Part shown: positions 27,314 to 36,087 of the stretch, piece by piece | Numbering within the stretch: position 1 is the first letter of the stretch | How the letters are laid out: each line of letters opens with the position of its first letter | Assembly: GCA_049325575.1 (NCBI GenBank) | Contig: JBMOLK010000165.1 | Span: forward strand, 1-64,000 | DNA from: JBMOLK01 sp049325575 | Lineage (GTDB): Bacteria > Bacillota > Clostridia > Acetivibrionales > Acetivibrionaceae | Direction: 5' to 3' | DNA: 64,000 nt | Notes under the pieces: generated by a model | The model's database searches: none | The model's input: only the letters and a program-made list of their open reading frames with translations | What the model was told of the DNA's origin: nothing | Position numbers and translations under genes: made by a program

Positions 27314-28486
27314 TTAAAGTCTTTTAGACGGATGAATTATATCGGTTATTCTTACACCGAAGCTTTCGTCTATTACAACAACCTCTCCCTTGGCAATTAC
27401 CTTTCCATTTACCAGGATATCTACAGGCTCACCTGCCAGCTTATCCAGCTCTATTATGGAACCCGGACCGAATTCCAAAATATCTCTTATAAGCTTTGTG
27501 GTTCTGCCAAGTTCCACAGTTACCTGAAGCGGTACATCCATTATCAGCCCTATATTTTTCTTCTCAATTGATATCGTACCGTCATCAAAAGCTTGAAACT
27601 GTGCCGGCTGAACGTTAATCGGTCCCCTGGGCCTGCCATGATCCTGCGGTGACGGCTGCGGGTATTGCTGCTGATATGCCTCCTGCTGATACTGTTGATG
27701 TGATTGGTCATATTGCTGCGGCTGCTGATATTGCTGCTGTGGAGCCTGTTGCTGCTGCCCGCCGGGTGCCGGCCCGTTGTTCACTTGAGGAGCACTTTGG
27801 CTTTCAGAACCTGCATTTAGAATGTTATCAACCAAAGCCTTGGCAAAATCAACAGGAATAAGCTGCATAATCTCACTGTCAATCAAATCTCCAACAACCA
27901 TTTTAAAGGCTATCTTTACTATCTTTTGTGAATTTGAAAACGAAGTATCAGGATTAGTAGGATCAAGTGTCATCGAGAACGCTTTAGGAGGAGATATATC
28001 GATCCTCTTATCAAACATGGACGACATTGAGGTTGCAGCCGATCCAATCATTTGATTCATTGCTTCACCAATGGCACTAAGATGTAAATCAGTTAATTCA
28101 CCCTCTACATTGCTGCCATCTCCGCCCATCATCAGATCAGTAATTACTTTTGCGTCGGTTTCCCTAAGAAGAAGCAAGTTCATACCATCCAATCCATCTG
28201 TATACTCAACCTTTACTGCAACATAGGACGTCTGGTATTGACTGGCCAATTCTTCCCAGGAGCATACTGTAACCTGTGGAGTTGTTATAACTACTCTATG
28301 CCCCAACAGCGAATATAGAGTGGTAGCAGAAGTGCCCATACTTATGTTGCCTATTTCACCTAAAGCATCAATTTCCTGCGTAGATAATTCCGGGTTCTCA
28401 TTACTGCTTTCAGATTGGGCTGCGGAACCTCCACTTAACAAGGCATCTATCTCCGCTTGAGACAACATATCACCCATGCTACTCAT
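27314..28486 (-). CDS. fliY: Flagellar switch phosphatase FliY (CheC domain plus FliN domain)
   Basis: A 390-residue FliY: an N-terminal peptide (MLSQAEIDALLSGG) that binds CheY-P, a CheC-like phosphatase region with two IGEIGN/AIGEAMN motifs, a long Gln-rich linker (about 225-290), and a C-terminal FliN/SpoA domain ending LDKLAGEPVDILVNGKVIAKGEVVVIDESFGVRI. It forms the C ring and hydrolyses CheY-P. It overlaps fliM by 8 nt. Confidence 0.96.
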   Translation of the reverse strand: MSSMGDMLSQAEIDALLSGGSAAQSESSNENPELSTQEIDALGEIGNISMGTSATTLYSLLGHRVVITTPQVTVCSWEELASQYQTSYVAVKVEYTDGLDGMNLLLLRETDAKVITDLMMGGDGSNVEGELTDLHLSAIGEAMNQMIGSAATSMSSMFDKRIDISPPKAFSMTLDPTNPDTSFSNSQKIVKIAFKMVVGDLIDSEIMQLIPVDFAKALVDNILNAGSESQSAPQVNNGPAPGGQQQQAPQQQYQQPQQYDQSHQQYQQEAYQQQYPQPSPQDHGRPRGPINVQPAQFQAFDDGTISIEKKNIGLIMDVPLQVTVELGRTTKLIRDILEFGPGSIIELDKLAGEPVDILVNGKVIAKGEVVVIDESFGVRITDIIHPSKRL

Positions 28487-29474
28487 CCTCCCTTCTTACA
28501 ACTTCAGTTACTTTGATTGCCACTTTATTCTTCCTGACACCGGGAGTTCCGTAGAATTTCAGCAAATCTCCGACCAGTATCTCCAGGCTTCCGCTTACAC
28601 CGGAATCCAAAGGCATAACATCTCCTGGCTGCAATTCCAGAAAATCACTTACAAGGATTGACGTACTTCCAAGTATGGCCCTGACAGGAACCCTGGTATT
28701 TTCAATTCTATGTTCAATTGTATCTTTGGTCTCCCTGGTTGTCTCCTTTTCAATATTTGAGAACCAGAACTTTGTGCTAAGCTTGGATACTATCGGCTCA
28801 ACCACCATATGAGGAATACATATGTTGATCATACCCTCTACTTCTCCGACTCTTGCTCCTAAAGTTATTAATGCTATCATCTCATTGGCTGATATTATCT
28901 GTGCAAACTGAGCATTAGTCTCTATCTTCTCAAGCCTCGGTCTTATAGCAATAACATTTTCCCATGGCTCTCTCATCAAATTGAGAACCTGGATAATGAT
29001 TCTTTCAACAATAGCCAGCTCTACCTCTGTAAATTCTCTAATCTTATCCATGGGCGAGCCCTTTCCTCCAAGAATCCTGTCAATTAAGGCATAAGCAACC
29101 GGAGGAGCCATTTCAAAGATTATGGAACCGGACAATGGAGCAAAATCAACAACAGCGAGTACAGCAGGGTTGGAAATTGAATTATTGAATTCATAGTATG
29201 CTATGGCTTCAACCGAAATAACCTCTACCTGCACCAGAGTTCTTAAATATCCCGATAGAAAATTTGTTACCAGCCTGGCATAGTTGTCGTGTATAACATT
29301 GAGCGTCCTGATATGGTCTTTGGCAAACTTACTGGGCCTCCTGAAGTCATGGGTTTTGATCTTCTTTTCTTCGTTGGTGGAGGTCATCTGCTGGACGTCA
29401 ATTTCACCAGTATTAAGGGCTTTTAGGAGCTCATCTATCTCATTTTGCGACAATATATCTCCCACTAAAACCAC
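28479..29474 (-). CDS. fliM: Flagellar motor switch protein FliM
   Basis: A 331-residue FliM: N-terminal CheY-P-binding peptide (LSQNEIDELLKAL), a middle CheC-like domain containing the GGKGSPMD-type segment, and a C-terminal SpoA domain. It is the C-ring subunit that sets rotation direction. It lies between fliL and fliY. Confidence 0.96.
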   Translation of the reverse strand: MVLVGDILSQNEIDELLKALNTGEIDVQQMTSTNEEKKIKTHDFRRPSKFAKDHIRTLNVIHDNYARLVTNFLSGYLRTLVQVEVISVEAIAYYEFNNSISNPAVLAVVDFAPLSGSIIFEMAPPVAYALIDRILGGKGSPMDKIREFTEVELAIVERIIIQVLNLMREPWENVIAIRPRLEKIETNAQFAQIISANEMIALITLGARVGEVEGMINICIPHMVVEPIVSKLSTKFWFSNIEKETTRETKDTIEHRIENTRVPVRAILGSTSILVSDFLELQPGDVMPLDSGVSGSLEILVGDLLKFYGTPGVRKNKVAIKVTEVVRREDE

Positions 29475-29477
29475 CTC

Positions 29478-30038
29478 CTACTGGTAGAACCATTGGTCAA
29501 ATACAACAGTATAAACAACAGGCTGCTTTTCTTTCTCATTTGCAAGTAAATAATCGTTCATTTTTTTAGTTAACTCGGTTCTGGCTTTTTCCTTGGCGTT
29601 TTTTTCATCCATTACATCCTCTAGAGTTAACCCTTGAAAATATGTACCAACTATCTCCTGAAGCTTGCTCTTGTGGGCTGCTATTTTGGCGACAGGATCC
29701 TTAATGCCTTTAACTTTCTTATAGTAGGAGATTTCTACGCTTACCACTATGACTGAAATTTTCTCCGAGTTATTACTTTTTAAGTTAAAGGGCAATTTTT
29801 CACTAAACAGCTTCTCTTTTACAAGCTCATCATCTTTGGGTATTTTTATTTCCTTTTTTTGTGGATCTTCAGCAGTTACAGGCTTGGGACTATCTCCCTG
29901 TACAAAGAAGACATATCCGGCCAACATTGCAAGGGCTAATGAAAGAAATGCTACTATACCAACAAGAATAAAAAAGCCACTTTTACCCTCCAAATTTATG
30001 CCCCCTTTTATCTTTTGAATAGACGTACAAACGGGCAT
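29478..30038 (-). CDS. fliL: Flagellar basal body-associated protein FliL
   Basis: A 186-residue single-pass membrane protein with a helix at about 17-40 and a periplasmic-side stomatin-like FliL domain (VSVEISYYKKVKG and RTELTKKMNDYLL). It supports stator function. The fliL-fliM-fliY order is standard. It begins 29 nt after flbD. Confidence 0.92.
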   Translation of the reverse strand: MPVCTSIQKIKGGINLEGKSGFFILVGIVAFLSLALAMLAGYVFFVQGDSPKPVTAEDPQKKEIKIPKDDELVKEKLFSEKLPFNLKSNNSEKISVIVVSVEISYYKKVKGIKDPVAKIAAHKSKLQEIVGTYFQGLTLEDVMDEKNAKEKARTELTKKMNDYLLANEKEKQPVVYTVVFDQWFYQ

Positions 30039-30067
30039 TGCTATAATAACACATACTTAAAAGAGCA

Positions 30068-30277
30068 CTAGATTTGTTCAATGGTTTTATTATTAGATAA
30101 AAATAACTTTCTTTTATATTGTATCACTTTTTCGACTATTTCTTCAATAGTTTCGGCAACAACAATTTTTTTGCCGCTTATTGTAGAAATAACAGTATCT
30201 GGTGTTTGCTCAAGAACTTCAATCAATTCACAATTTAAGACAAATGACGATCCATTTAACTTGGTTAATTTAATCAT
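30068..30277 (-). CDS. flbD: FlbD family flagellar protein
   Basis: A 69-residue protein with the compact FlbD pattern: MIKLTKLNGSSFVLNCELIEVLEQTPDTVISTISGKKIVV (key features L-x-G and TPDT-I-x-L-x-x-G-K). In Bacillus the homologue (SwrD/YlzI) raises motor power. It lies between flgE and fliL as expected. Confidence 0.93.
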   Translation of the reverse strand: MIKLTKLNGSSFVLNCELIEVLEQTPDTVISTISGKKIVVAETIEEIVEKVIQYKRKLFLSNNKTIEQI

Positions 30278-30458
30278 AATATTTTTACCTCAAAAACTCA
30301 ATAGAAAATTTTTAAATTTACTAAAATAATTACGATTTTATGTACTTATATTACGGTTATGTATGGATTAAGATAAAATTTATGTTAATTTATTAGTTTT
30401 ATAAACTGATTTTAGTATTTTCCTTATCAATAAAAAAGAAAATATTAACTTGCAATAT

Positions 30459-30494
30459 GGGAGTGTATGTTACCTGAAGATAACCTACACCCCC
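30459..30494 (-). terminator. Stem-loop after flgE
   Basis: A 14-position stem with two mismatches (GGG..GTGTA arms) and an 8-nt loop lies 17 nt beyond the flgE stop on the minus strand. The T-run is weak. It could partly terminate or stabilise the abundant hook mRNA before flbD. Confidence 0.5.
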
Positions 30495-30510
30495 TTCCTT
30501 ATAAAATCAA

Positions 30511-31842
30511 CTATCTCTTCAAGTTAACGAGTTCCTGCAGCATTTCATCGGAGGTTGTAATTATTCTGCTGTTTGCCTGGAAACCTCTCTGTGTTACTAT
30601 CATGTCCGTAAATTCCTTTGAGAGGTCTACGTTAGACATTTCCAGTGTACCGGGGTTTAAGGTTCCCACACCCTCCGAACCCGCTTTAACACCTTTTTTA
30701 AAGTCCCCTGAGTTTGTTGTTGGAATAAACATATTGTCTCCAACCTTTTGCAAACCGGCAGGGTTTTCAAAGCTTGCCAGTGCAATAAGCCCCAGTGGCT
30801 GCTGTTGACCGTTACTGTATATGCCCGTTATTATACCATCCGAACCTATGTTGAAGGTAACAAGTGTTCCTGTAGAATAGCCGTCAATACTGGTGGGTTT
30901 TGCAGAGCTATCCGCCGAATACATTGTAAGCTTCGAAAAATCCAGTCTTACATCAATATCCTGTGTCCCTATACTTGTTGCAGGTATTATCTTTATAGTA
31001 GGTGTTACCGACGATCCCACCGGCATTATTTGTCCATTGGTATCAAATTGAATGCTTCCATTGGCCGACGGAGAAAGTGAGCTTCCTGCATCTACAGCCC
31101 ATGACCATGTTGAATTACCTCCTGAACCGCCCGAAGCGGTAATTTTCCAGAAGTTAACGTTTATTTTGTAGTTGTTTCCAAGTGAATCATATACGGTAAG
31201 AGGAACAGAGAATTGAATATTGCCCGCGGAAGCAAGTGCAGGGTCTCCCAGCGGGGTATAAGAAGCATCAAGGTTTCCTGCAAACACTGCACTTGTTGTG
31301 GCCTTGGCAGCTATCATTCGTTTATTTTTATTTGGTATGTCGGAATAGAGGTTTATAGGCTCGATAGGCCTTTCGGTGTCATACTTGTAGGAACCGTCCG
31401 GATTTCTTGTATATGCCTGCCAGCCATATACATTCATTCCGCTTCCGCTTACCAGGTTACCCAGTTTGTCAACACCAAAGTTACCCGCTCTTGTAAATCT
31501 GAATGTGTCGGCTCTTCCACCCTTAACAATAAAGAAGCCGTCACCTTCTATGGAAAGGTCTGTGGGATTATCGGTTCTTTGAAGACTTCCTCTTGTAGTA
31601 ATGGTGTCTATGTTTCCTACACCTATACCAAGTCCCACCTGCATGGGGTTTGTTCCGCCGCGGCCTGTAGCTGCATCAGGTGCACCTGCACCTTTTAATG
31701 TCTGATTGAATACTTCCTGGAATGTAACCCTACCGGATTTAAAGCCTACGGTATTTACATTCGCAACATTGTTACCAATAACGTCCATTTTTGTCTGGTG
31801 AGCCCGGAGTCCGGAAACACCGGAAAACATAGACCTCATCAT
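30511..31842 (-). CDS. flgE: Flagellar hook protein FlgE
   Basis: A 443-residue hook protein. The N-terminal rod motif MMRSMFSGVSGLRAHQTKMDVIGNNVANVNTVGFK and the C-terminal SNVDLSKEFTDMIVTQRGFQANSRIITTSDEMLQELVNLKR helices form the D0 coiled coil. A FlgE D2-like insert lies in the middle. It follows flgD and the small hook-cluster protein. A sigma-28-like promoter and a structured leader precede it. Confidence 0.96.
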   Translation of the reverse strand: MMRSMFSGVSGLRAHQTKMDVIGNNVANVNTVGFKSGRVTFQEVFNQTLKGAGAPDAATGRGGTNPMQVGLGIGVGNIDTITTRGSLQRTDNPTDLSIEGDGFFIVKGGRADTFRFTRAGNFGVDKLGNLVSGSGMNVYGWQAYTRNPDGSYKYDTERPIEPINLYSDIPNKNKRMIAAKATTSAVFAGNLDASYTPLGDPALASAGNIQFSVPLTVYDSLGNNYKINVNFWKITASGGSGGNSTWSWAVDAGSSLSPSANGSIQFDTNGQIMPVGSSVTPTIKIIPATSIGTQDIDVRLDFSKLTMYSADSSAKPTSIDGYSTGTLVTFNIGSDGIITGIYSNGQQQPLGLIALASFENPAGLQKVGDNMFIPTTNSGDFKKGVKAGSEGVGTLNPGTLEMSNVDLSKEFTDMIVTQRGFQANSRIITTSDEMLQELVNLKR

Positions 31843-31854
31843 AATTAAACGACC

Positions 31855-31951
31855 TCCTTCAGTTAAAGGACTGGCAAAATCACAGTTTCACCGTCCAATC
31901 TATTCCTTCTGTCAGTCCGGAATAGGTAGCCTCCCGAAAGGGTCCAGCTAC
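31855..31951 (-). ncRNA. Possible structured leader of flgE
   Basis: On the minus strand two adjacent helices can form: GTAGC/GCTAC enclosing CCC/GGG (31926-31951) and CTATTCC/GGAATAG (31900-31925). The loop of the second contains GGACTG (31913-31918), which is complementary to CAGTCC at 31868-31873, allowing a pseudoknot near the ribosome site. No known riboswitch consensus was matched. This is inferred from base complementarity alone. Confidence 0.4.
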
Positions 31952-31974
31952 ACTTTACTTTTTAACACGAATTA

Positions 31975-32003
31975 TATATCGGAAACTTTTAAGGCATTAT
32001 TTA
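31975..32003 (-). promoter_or_regulatory. Sigma-28-like promoter for flgE
   Basis: On the minus strand TAAA (32003-32000) and CCGATATA (31982-31975) are 17 nt apart, close to the SigD pattern TAAA, about 15-16 nt, CCGATAT. It lies in the 168-bp gap before flgE and just downstream of the previous gene's stop. Confidence 0.5.
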
Positions 32004-32010
32004 GTAAGAC

Positions 32011-32400
32011 TTATGTAAATACAGCTCCGTCAATATTGGTAAACACATTTTCCTTAAGCTCATTACTGTTTACAGCAGTAATGACTGTTCTGTTTTTAAT
32101 ATTGACAACAAAAGCTATATCATCAACAAGTACAAGGGATTCCTTAACACCTTTCTCTTCTGCTCTTTGTACAGCCTGCGTAATTTTCTCCTTTTGAGCC
32201 TCCGAAATGTGTATATTTCTACTTTGCAGTCTCATTTCAGCATGCTTTGAAAACTTTATCCCGGAACCTTCGCCAACCTTACTCTTTAGTATTTCTTCAA
32301 AACTTCCCTGCTGAACATTTTTAGGCCTGTTGTTGGCCACAGTTCCCTGATTCCTTGATATCCTTTCAATGTTTGCATAAAAGTTATTATTTACAACCAT
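32011..32400 (-). CDS. Flagellar operon protein of the TIGR02530 type
   Basis: A 129-residue protein with the family core IKFSKHAEMRLQSRNIHISEAQKEKI and VLVDDIAFVVNIKNRTVITAV. It is regularly found between flgD and flgE in clostridia and bacilli, where it is a hook-assembly-related protein of unproven function. It is 33 nt after flgD. Confidence 0.88.
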   Translation of the reverse strand: MVVNNNFYANIERISRNQGTVANNRPKNVQQGSFEEILKSKVGEGSGIKFSKHAEMRLQSRNIHISEAQKEKITQAVQRAEEKGVKESLVLVDDIAFVVNIKNRTVITAVNSNELKENVFTNIDGAVFT

Positions 32401-32433
32401 TTCACCACCTCACTTCCCATTCGGCTTTTCATA

Positions 32434-33357
32434 CTATTCCTGTGCACCTGTACTCTCGTCTGTAAGGGTTGCAGTGCTGCCTGTTGTGCTGTTTGCAGTA
32501 TTGGCTGCTGTGTCAGATGTAGTTGTGACTTTTTGTTTTATATTGTGTATGCTGTCAACGGGAACAAAGAGTTTATCCATTACTGCCGTAATCTTACCGT
32601 CACGAGCTATGGTGAAATCTCTTAGAACTGCCGTCACAGGTACCTGCCTGTTATTTTCGTCGGAAATAATTACAGATACTTCCTGTCCTTTACTTTGGGT
32701 TAAATAATTCTTTCTGAAATTAGGATCTGTTGAGGGGAAGTTGGCATCAATTGCAGCAATATTAACTGTTACACCATCCATTACAGCATAGTTCTCATAT
32801 TTGCCTTTTTGAATTTCCTTAACAATACCACTCACCCCAACTATGTCACCCGTTTGAGAATCAAAAACGCTTCCCTTTGCCTCATAGCCTATAATACCTG
32901 TGTACTGGGAAATATTTGTATCATTGAATGTCCCAAAACCGTCAGTGACACTTACCACTTTCTCAACCGGTATATCCCTGTCACCTACAACTACGAACGT
33001 CTTTCCGCCATCAATTTTCACACTGTCAACCTGACCTTCAACAAGTTCTACACTCATTGTCTCTTCATCTACTACATTGGCGGTTATACGTTTACCTATC
33101 ATACCGAAGGCTTTTGTAGAAGCAAAGTTACCGTTCATGTTCTGCATCTGTTCCAAAGCGCTAAATTGAGCCATTTGTCCTATAAATTCCTTATCATCCA
33201 CCGGATTCATAGGATCTTGATACCTAAGCTGTGTTACAAGAAGGTTTAGAAAATCATCCTTTCCCAACTCTCCTACTTTTCTCTCGCTGGCCTTCTTCTC
33301 TGTGCTGTTAATTATATCCTGTAGGGTTTTCTGGTGGTTTATTGCATTTACTGACAT
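32434..33357 (-). CDS. flgD: Flagellar hook assembly (capping) protein FlgD
   Basis: A 307-residue protein. The N-terminal FlgD signature is LGKDDFLNLLVTQLRYQDPMNPVDDKEFIGQMAQFSALEQMQNMN, followed by FlgD-like beta domains. It caps the growing hook. Length is somewhat above the usual 220-260 because of a long C-terminal region that ends in a Thr/Ala-rich tail. Confidence 0.94.
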   Translation of the reverse strand: MSVNAINHQKTLQDIINSTEKKASERKVGELGKDDFLNLLVTQLRYQDPMNPVDDKEFIGQMAQFSALEQMQNMNGNFASTKAFGMIGKRITANVVDEETMSVELVEGQVDSVKIDGGKTFVVVGDRDIPVEKVVSVTDGFGTFNDTNISQYTGIIGYEAKGSVFDSQTGDIVGVSGIVKEIQKGKYENYAVMDGVTVNIAAIDANFPSTDPNFRKNYLTQSKGQEVSVIISDENNRQVPVTAVLRDFTIARDGKITAVMDKLFVPVDSIHNIKQKVTTTSDTAANTANSTTGSTATLTDESTGAQE

Positions 33358-33376
33358 TAGAATTACTCCTTTCCAT

Positions 33377-33418
33377 GTACCTCGTCCAGTAATTTATTTT
33401 TAAGAGTACGCGAGGTAC
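33377..33418 (-). repeat. Inverted repeat in the flgD leader
   Basis: GTACCTCG (33377-33384) and its exact complement CGAGGTAC (33411-33418) are separated by 26 nt, just upstream of the flgD ribosome site. It can form an RNA hairpin or bind a dimeric protein. Confidence 0.5.
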
Positions 33419-33428
33419 AAACATAGGA

Positions 33429-33480
33429 AGTGCATTTTTAACATTATGGATGGTTGAAATATATTATGTTAAAAAGCACT
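33429..33480 (-). terminator. Stem-loop at the fliK stop
   Basis: Arms at 33429-33444 and 33466-33480 pair over 15 bp with a one-nt bulge around a 21-nt loop, immediately at the fliK stop codon. No T-run follows on the minus strand, so partial termination or mRNA processing within the cluster is more likely than full termination. Confidence 0.45.
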
Positions 33481-35104
33481 AAGCAGTTATGTCTATACTG
33501 CTGTCACCGGCGTTATAAGGGTTAACTCTCTTATGTACCTCTTCCAGGTTTACTGTGTTGACAGTTCCTGATGCCAATACCTTATCTTTAGCCCCACTCT
33601 TATTTATTTCACCTGACAGGTGGCTATTCCTGTTATACCCTCTGTCTTTATCCTGTCCTACCGATACGCTGAATCCCTGTATGGAAAATCCCTGCTTTTC
33701 CAATGATTCTTTAAGTGTATCCATGTTGGCTTCCAAAGCTGCTTTTACCTGTTCACTTTCTGCCACAAACTTGGCAATAACAATTCCTCTTTCAGTAACA
33801 ACCTTTAACGCCAGTTTTCCTAAATGGTCAGGCTTCAAATCCATAACCATTTCACTTTTGTCACCGCTTATGACCACCTTGGCCTTTTCAACTACCTGGG
33901 CTACTATTTCTTTTTTGGTAACAGGTATCTGTTTTTCTACCTGTACGGTCTCGCCTGTTTGGGTAACTCTTTTATCACTGGCGTTTAATACACTGCTAAA
34001 TTGAGTGTCCTTGTTTTCTCCAGGTTTCAACTCGGAGGTTTCAACCTTTGAGGCAGTAAGAGACTCTAATTTTTCGGGCTGTTTCCTTTCATTATCACTT
34101 TTTTCTTCTCCTGATGTATTATCCTGGAAAGCTGTTTTGTCACCCTTTTCTTTCACTGAATCGTTCTTGACATTAAGTATTTCCTCTTCACTTATATCGG
34201 CAGCACCTGTTGTTTCTGTATTATAGTCATCCATTGTCTCAATGTTGTCCGCCAATACTTTTTGAGCTGTTTCTGTGACTTGACTTATCACACTGTCAGG
34301 CTCCTTTATAAGCTTATGCGTTAGTTCATTCAACACTGTGCTGATCTTAAGGCCGAGTTCCTTTTTACCGGGTGCTTCTTTAACTGCAACCTCTACATCA
34401 ACACCTTGAAGCTTAACCCAATCCTTGGTGTCTTCATTTTTTGCAGCTGATTTTGCATTCTGAAAAGCAGTTTTAAAGTTTTCTTTAGAGTTCTCTTTAA
34501 AGTTCTCTATAGAACTTTCTACTTCCTTCTGTGTTATGCTTATAATTTCCGATAAGGTTCTTTCTTCATCAGGGCCTAAACCGAGAAAACCAGAGATTTT
34601 CTTGGCTATTTCCTCTACTTTAAGCTCATCGGTAAGGTCACCCGGCTGAATATTCAAGGAAGCCAGTATGCTTTTTAGCTCCTCTGTGCTTATGCCCAGC
34701 ACTTTAGCCAGACTTTCCTCCATAACACGGTCTTTTACCTTGGTCTCTTTTACATCTACTTTGTTATCCTTTTTTTGGATTTTATCAATTGCGTTATCGC
34801 TGCTATCTTGCAGCTTTATGGATTCTTCCTTCTGCACCTTCTTCTCTTCGTTTATTCTTACTGCATCCTTAAAACTCCTTATCTTGCTGCCTTGCCGAAC
34901 TCCCTCGTCTGATTGAGCCCTGTTTTTTCCTTCCGCCAAAAAGCTTCTCCTGTTTTCTTTACTGTAGGTCTTGTCAATAGCTGAGTTCAGAGTTTCTTTA
35001 AATTGCGGAAAGGAACCTTTATCAAGACCTGCTCTTTTTGGCACTTCATTTGGCTGCTTTACAGGCTTTGCCAGGAAGTCTACAATAAAATTCTGTGTCA
35101 GCAT
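33479..35104 (-). CDS. fliK: Flagellar hook-length control protein FliK
   Basis: A 541-residue Lys/Glu/Ser-rich, mostly disordered ruler with a C-terminal Flg_hook domain (MVMDLKPDHLGKLALKVVTERGIVIAKFVAESEQVKAALEANMDTLKESLEKQGF, about residues 420-480). It measures hook length and signals to FlhB. It lies between the MotE-like gene and flgD, the normal place. Confidence 0.92.
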   Translation of the reverse strand: MLTQNFIVDFLAKPVKQPNEVPKRAGLDKGSFPQFKETLNSAIDKTYSKENRRSFLAEGKNRAQSDEGVRQGSKIRSFKDAVRINEEKKVQKEESIKLQDSSDNAIDKIQKKDNKVDVKETKVKDRVMEESLAKVLGISTEELKSILASLNIQPGDLTDELKVEEIAKKISGFLGLGPDEERTLSEIISITQKEVESSIENFKENSKENFKTAFQNAKSAAKNEDTKDWVKLQGVDVEVAVKEAPGKKELGLKISTVLNELTHKLIKEPDSVISQVTETAQKVLADNIETMDDYNTETTGAADISEEEILNVKNDSVKEKGDKTAFQDNTSGEEKSDNERKQPEKLESLTASKVETSELKPGENKDTQFSSVLNASDKRVTQTGETVQVEKQIPVTKKEIVAQVVEKAKVVISGDKSEMVMDLKPDHLGKLALKVVTERGIVIAKFVAESEQVKAALEANMDTLKESLEKQGFSIQGFSVSVGQDKDRGYNRNSHLSGEINKSGAKDKVLASGTVNTVNLEEVHKRVNPYNAGDSSIDITA

Positions 35105-35165
35105 TTATCTCACCTCCTTTAAGTTTTGATATATGTATATATAAACCATATGGCTTATATCCCTG

Positions 35166-36032
35166 TTACTCTGCTGCATCGGATAGATCTATTCCAAACT
35201 CTTTTGACAGCTTGTCCGTAACCCTGGCTGCATATTTTTTTTCCATTTCAGCCAGTACTTCTGCTGCTATTTCTTTCTTCATATTCTTTAATGCATTAAC
35301 AACCAGGTCTATTTTTGAGTTTCCAAGCTCCTCAAATATCTTTGCTGCATCCTTTGGCTCCATCTTCTCATAAATTTGTGCAAACTTTTTGGCTTCCTCG
35401 TCTGCTTTATCATCTTCCAGGATTTCCTTATATATTTTTTCTGCAGTTTCTTTATTAACCTTTTCAAAGAACTCTTTAAATCCTTCCTTATCACCATTTG
35501 TCACAAGCTCGTCCACTTTCTTTTTGTCTTCTTCAAGTTGTGCTTTTTTATCTTCCATATCCTTTTTGATGGTATCATTTTCTGCCTTTAATGTTTCTGC
35601 TTCACCTTTTACGGCTTGTAATTCGTTTATTATCTTATTTGTTTCCTCAAGCTGCTTTTCAAGCTCGCCACTCTTCTTTCTAAACTCATTATAGTTTTTT
35701 ATAAGTTCCTCCTCTGTCAGGTTCTTCGGGTCATAGGGGTCATATGTTGGAGGAGGTGGCGGTAACGCCAGCTTTAAAACCGGGATTCTGCTAATGTTAT
35801 TTCTGTTCTTTTCTGCCAGGCCGTTAACATTGTTGCGAATAACAATATAAAAAACCCCTCCGACTACACCGACAATTACTACCAGTGCTGTCATTAACGC
35901 AAGCAGTGCAAACAGAATGCCACTCTTTTTCTGCTTCTTTTCGCTTTCCTGTTTTGTTTCGCTTTCCTGTTTTGTTTCGCTTCCTTGCGTTTTGGGGCTT
36001 TGAAGGTTTTCATCCTTTATTTCTTTTGCCAT
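35166..36032 (-). CDS. MotE-like membrane protein (MgtE N-domain family)
   Basis: A 288-residue protein: a polar N-terminus with repeated ETKQES units, one membrane helix (about 38-60), a long coiled coil (about 100-180) and a C-terminal MgtE-N-like domain (YEKMEPKDAAKIFEELGNSKIDLVVNALKNMKKEIAAEVLAEM). This matches the MotE/YlxF family, which accompanies fliJ. The 18-bp units coding ETKQES repeat in tandem at about 35940-35985. Motor-related function is inferred from position. Confidence 0.8.
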   Translation of the reverse strand: MAKEIKDENLQSPKTQGSETKQESETKQESEKKQKKSGILFALLALMTALVVIVGVVGGVFYIVIRNNVNGLAEKNRNNISRIPVLKLALPPPPPTYDPYDPKNLTEEELIKNYNEFRKKSGELEKQLEETNKIINELQAVKGEAETLKAENDTIKKDMEDKKAQLEEDKKKVDELVTNGDKEGFKEFFEKVNKETAEKIYKEILEDDKADEEAKKFAQIYEKMEPKDAAKIFEELGNSKIDLVVNALKNMKKEIAAEVLAEMEKKYAARVTDKLSKEFGIDLSDAAE

Positions 36033-36087
36033 CTTAATCTCCTAAACAATCAAAGGACTTAATGTTTTAGAAGGAATAGCCCTTAAG

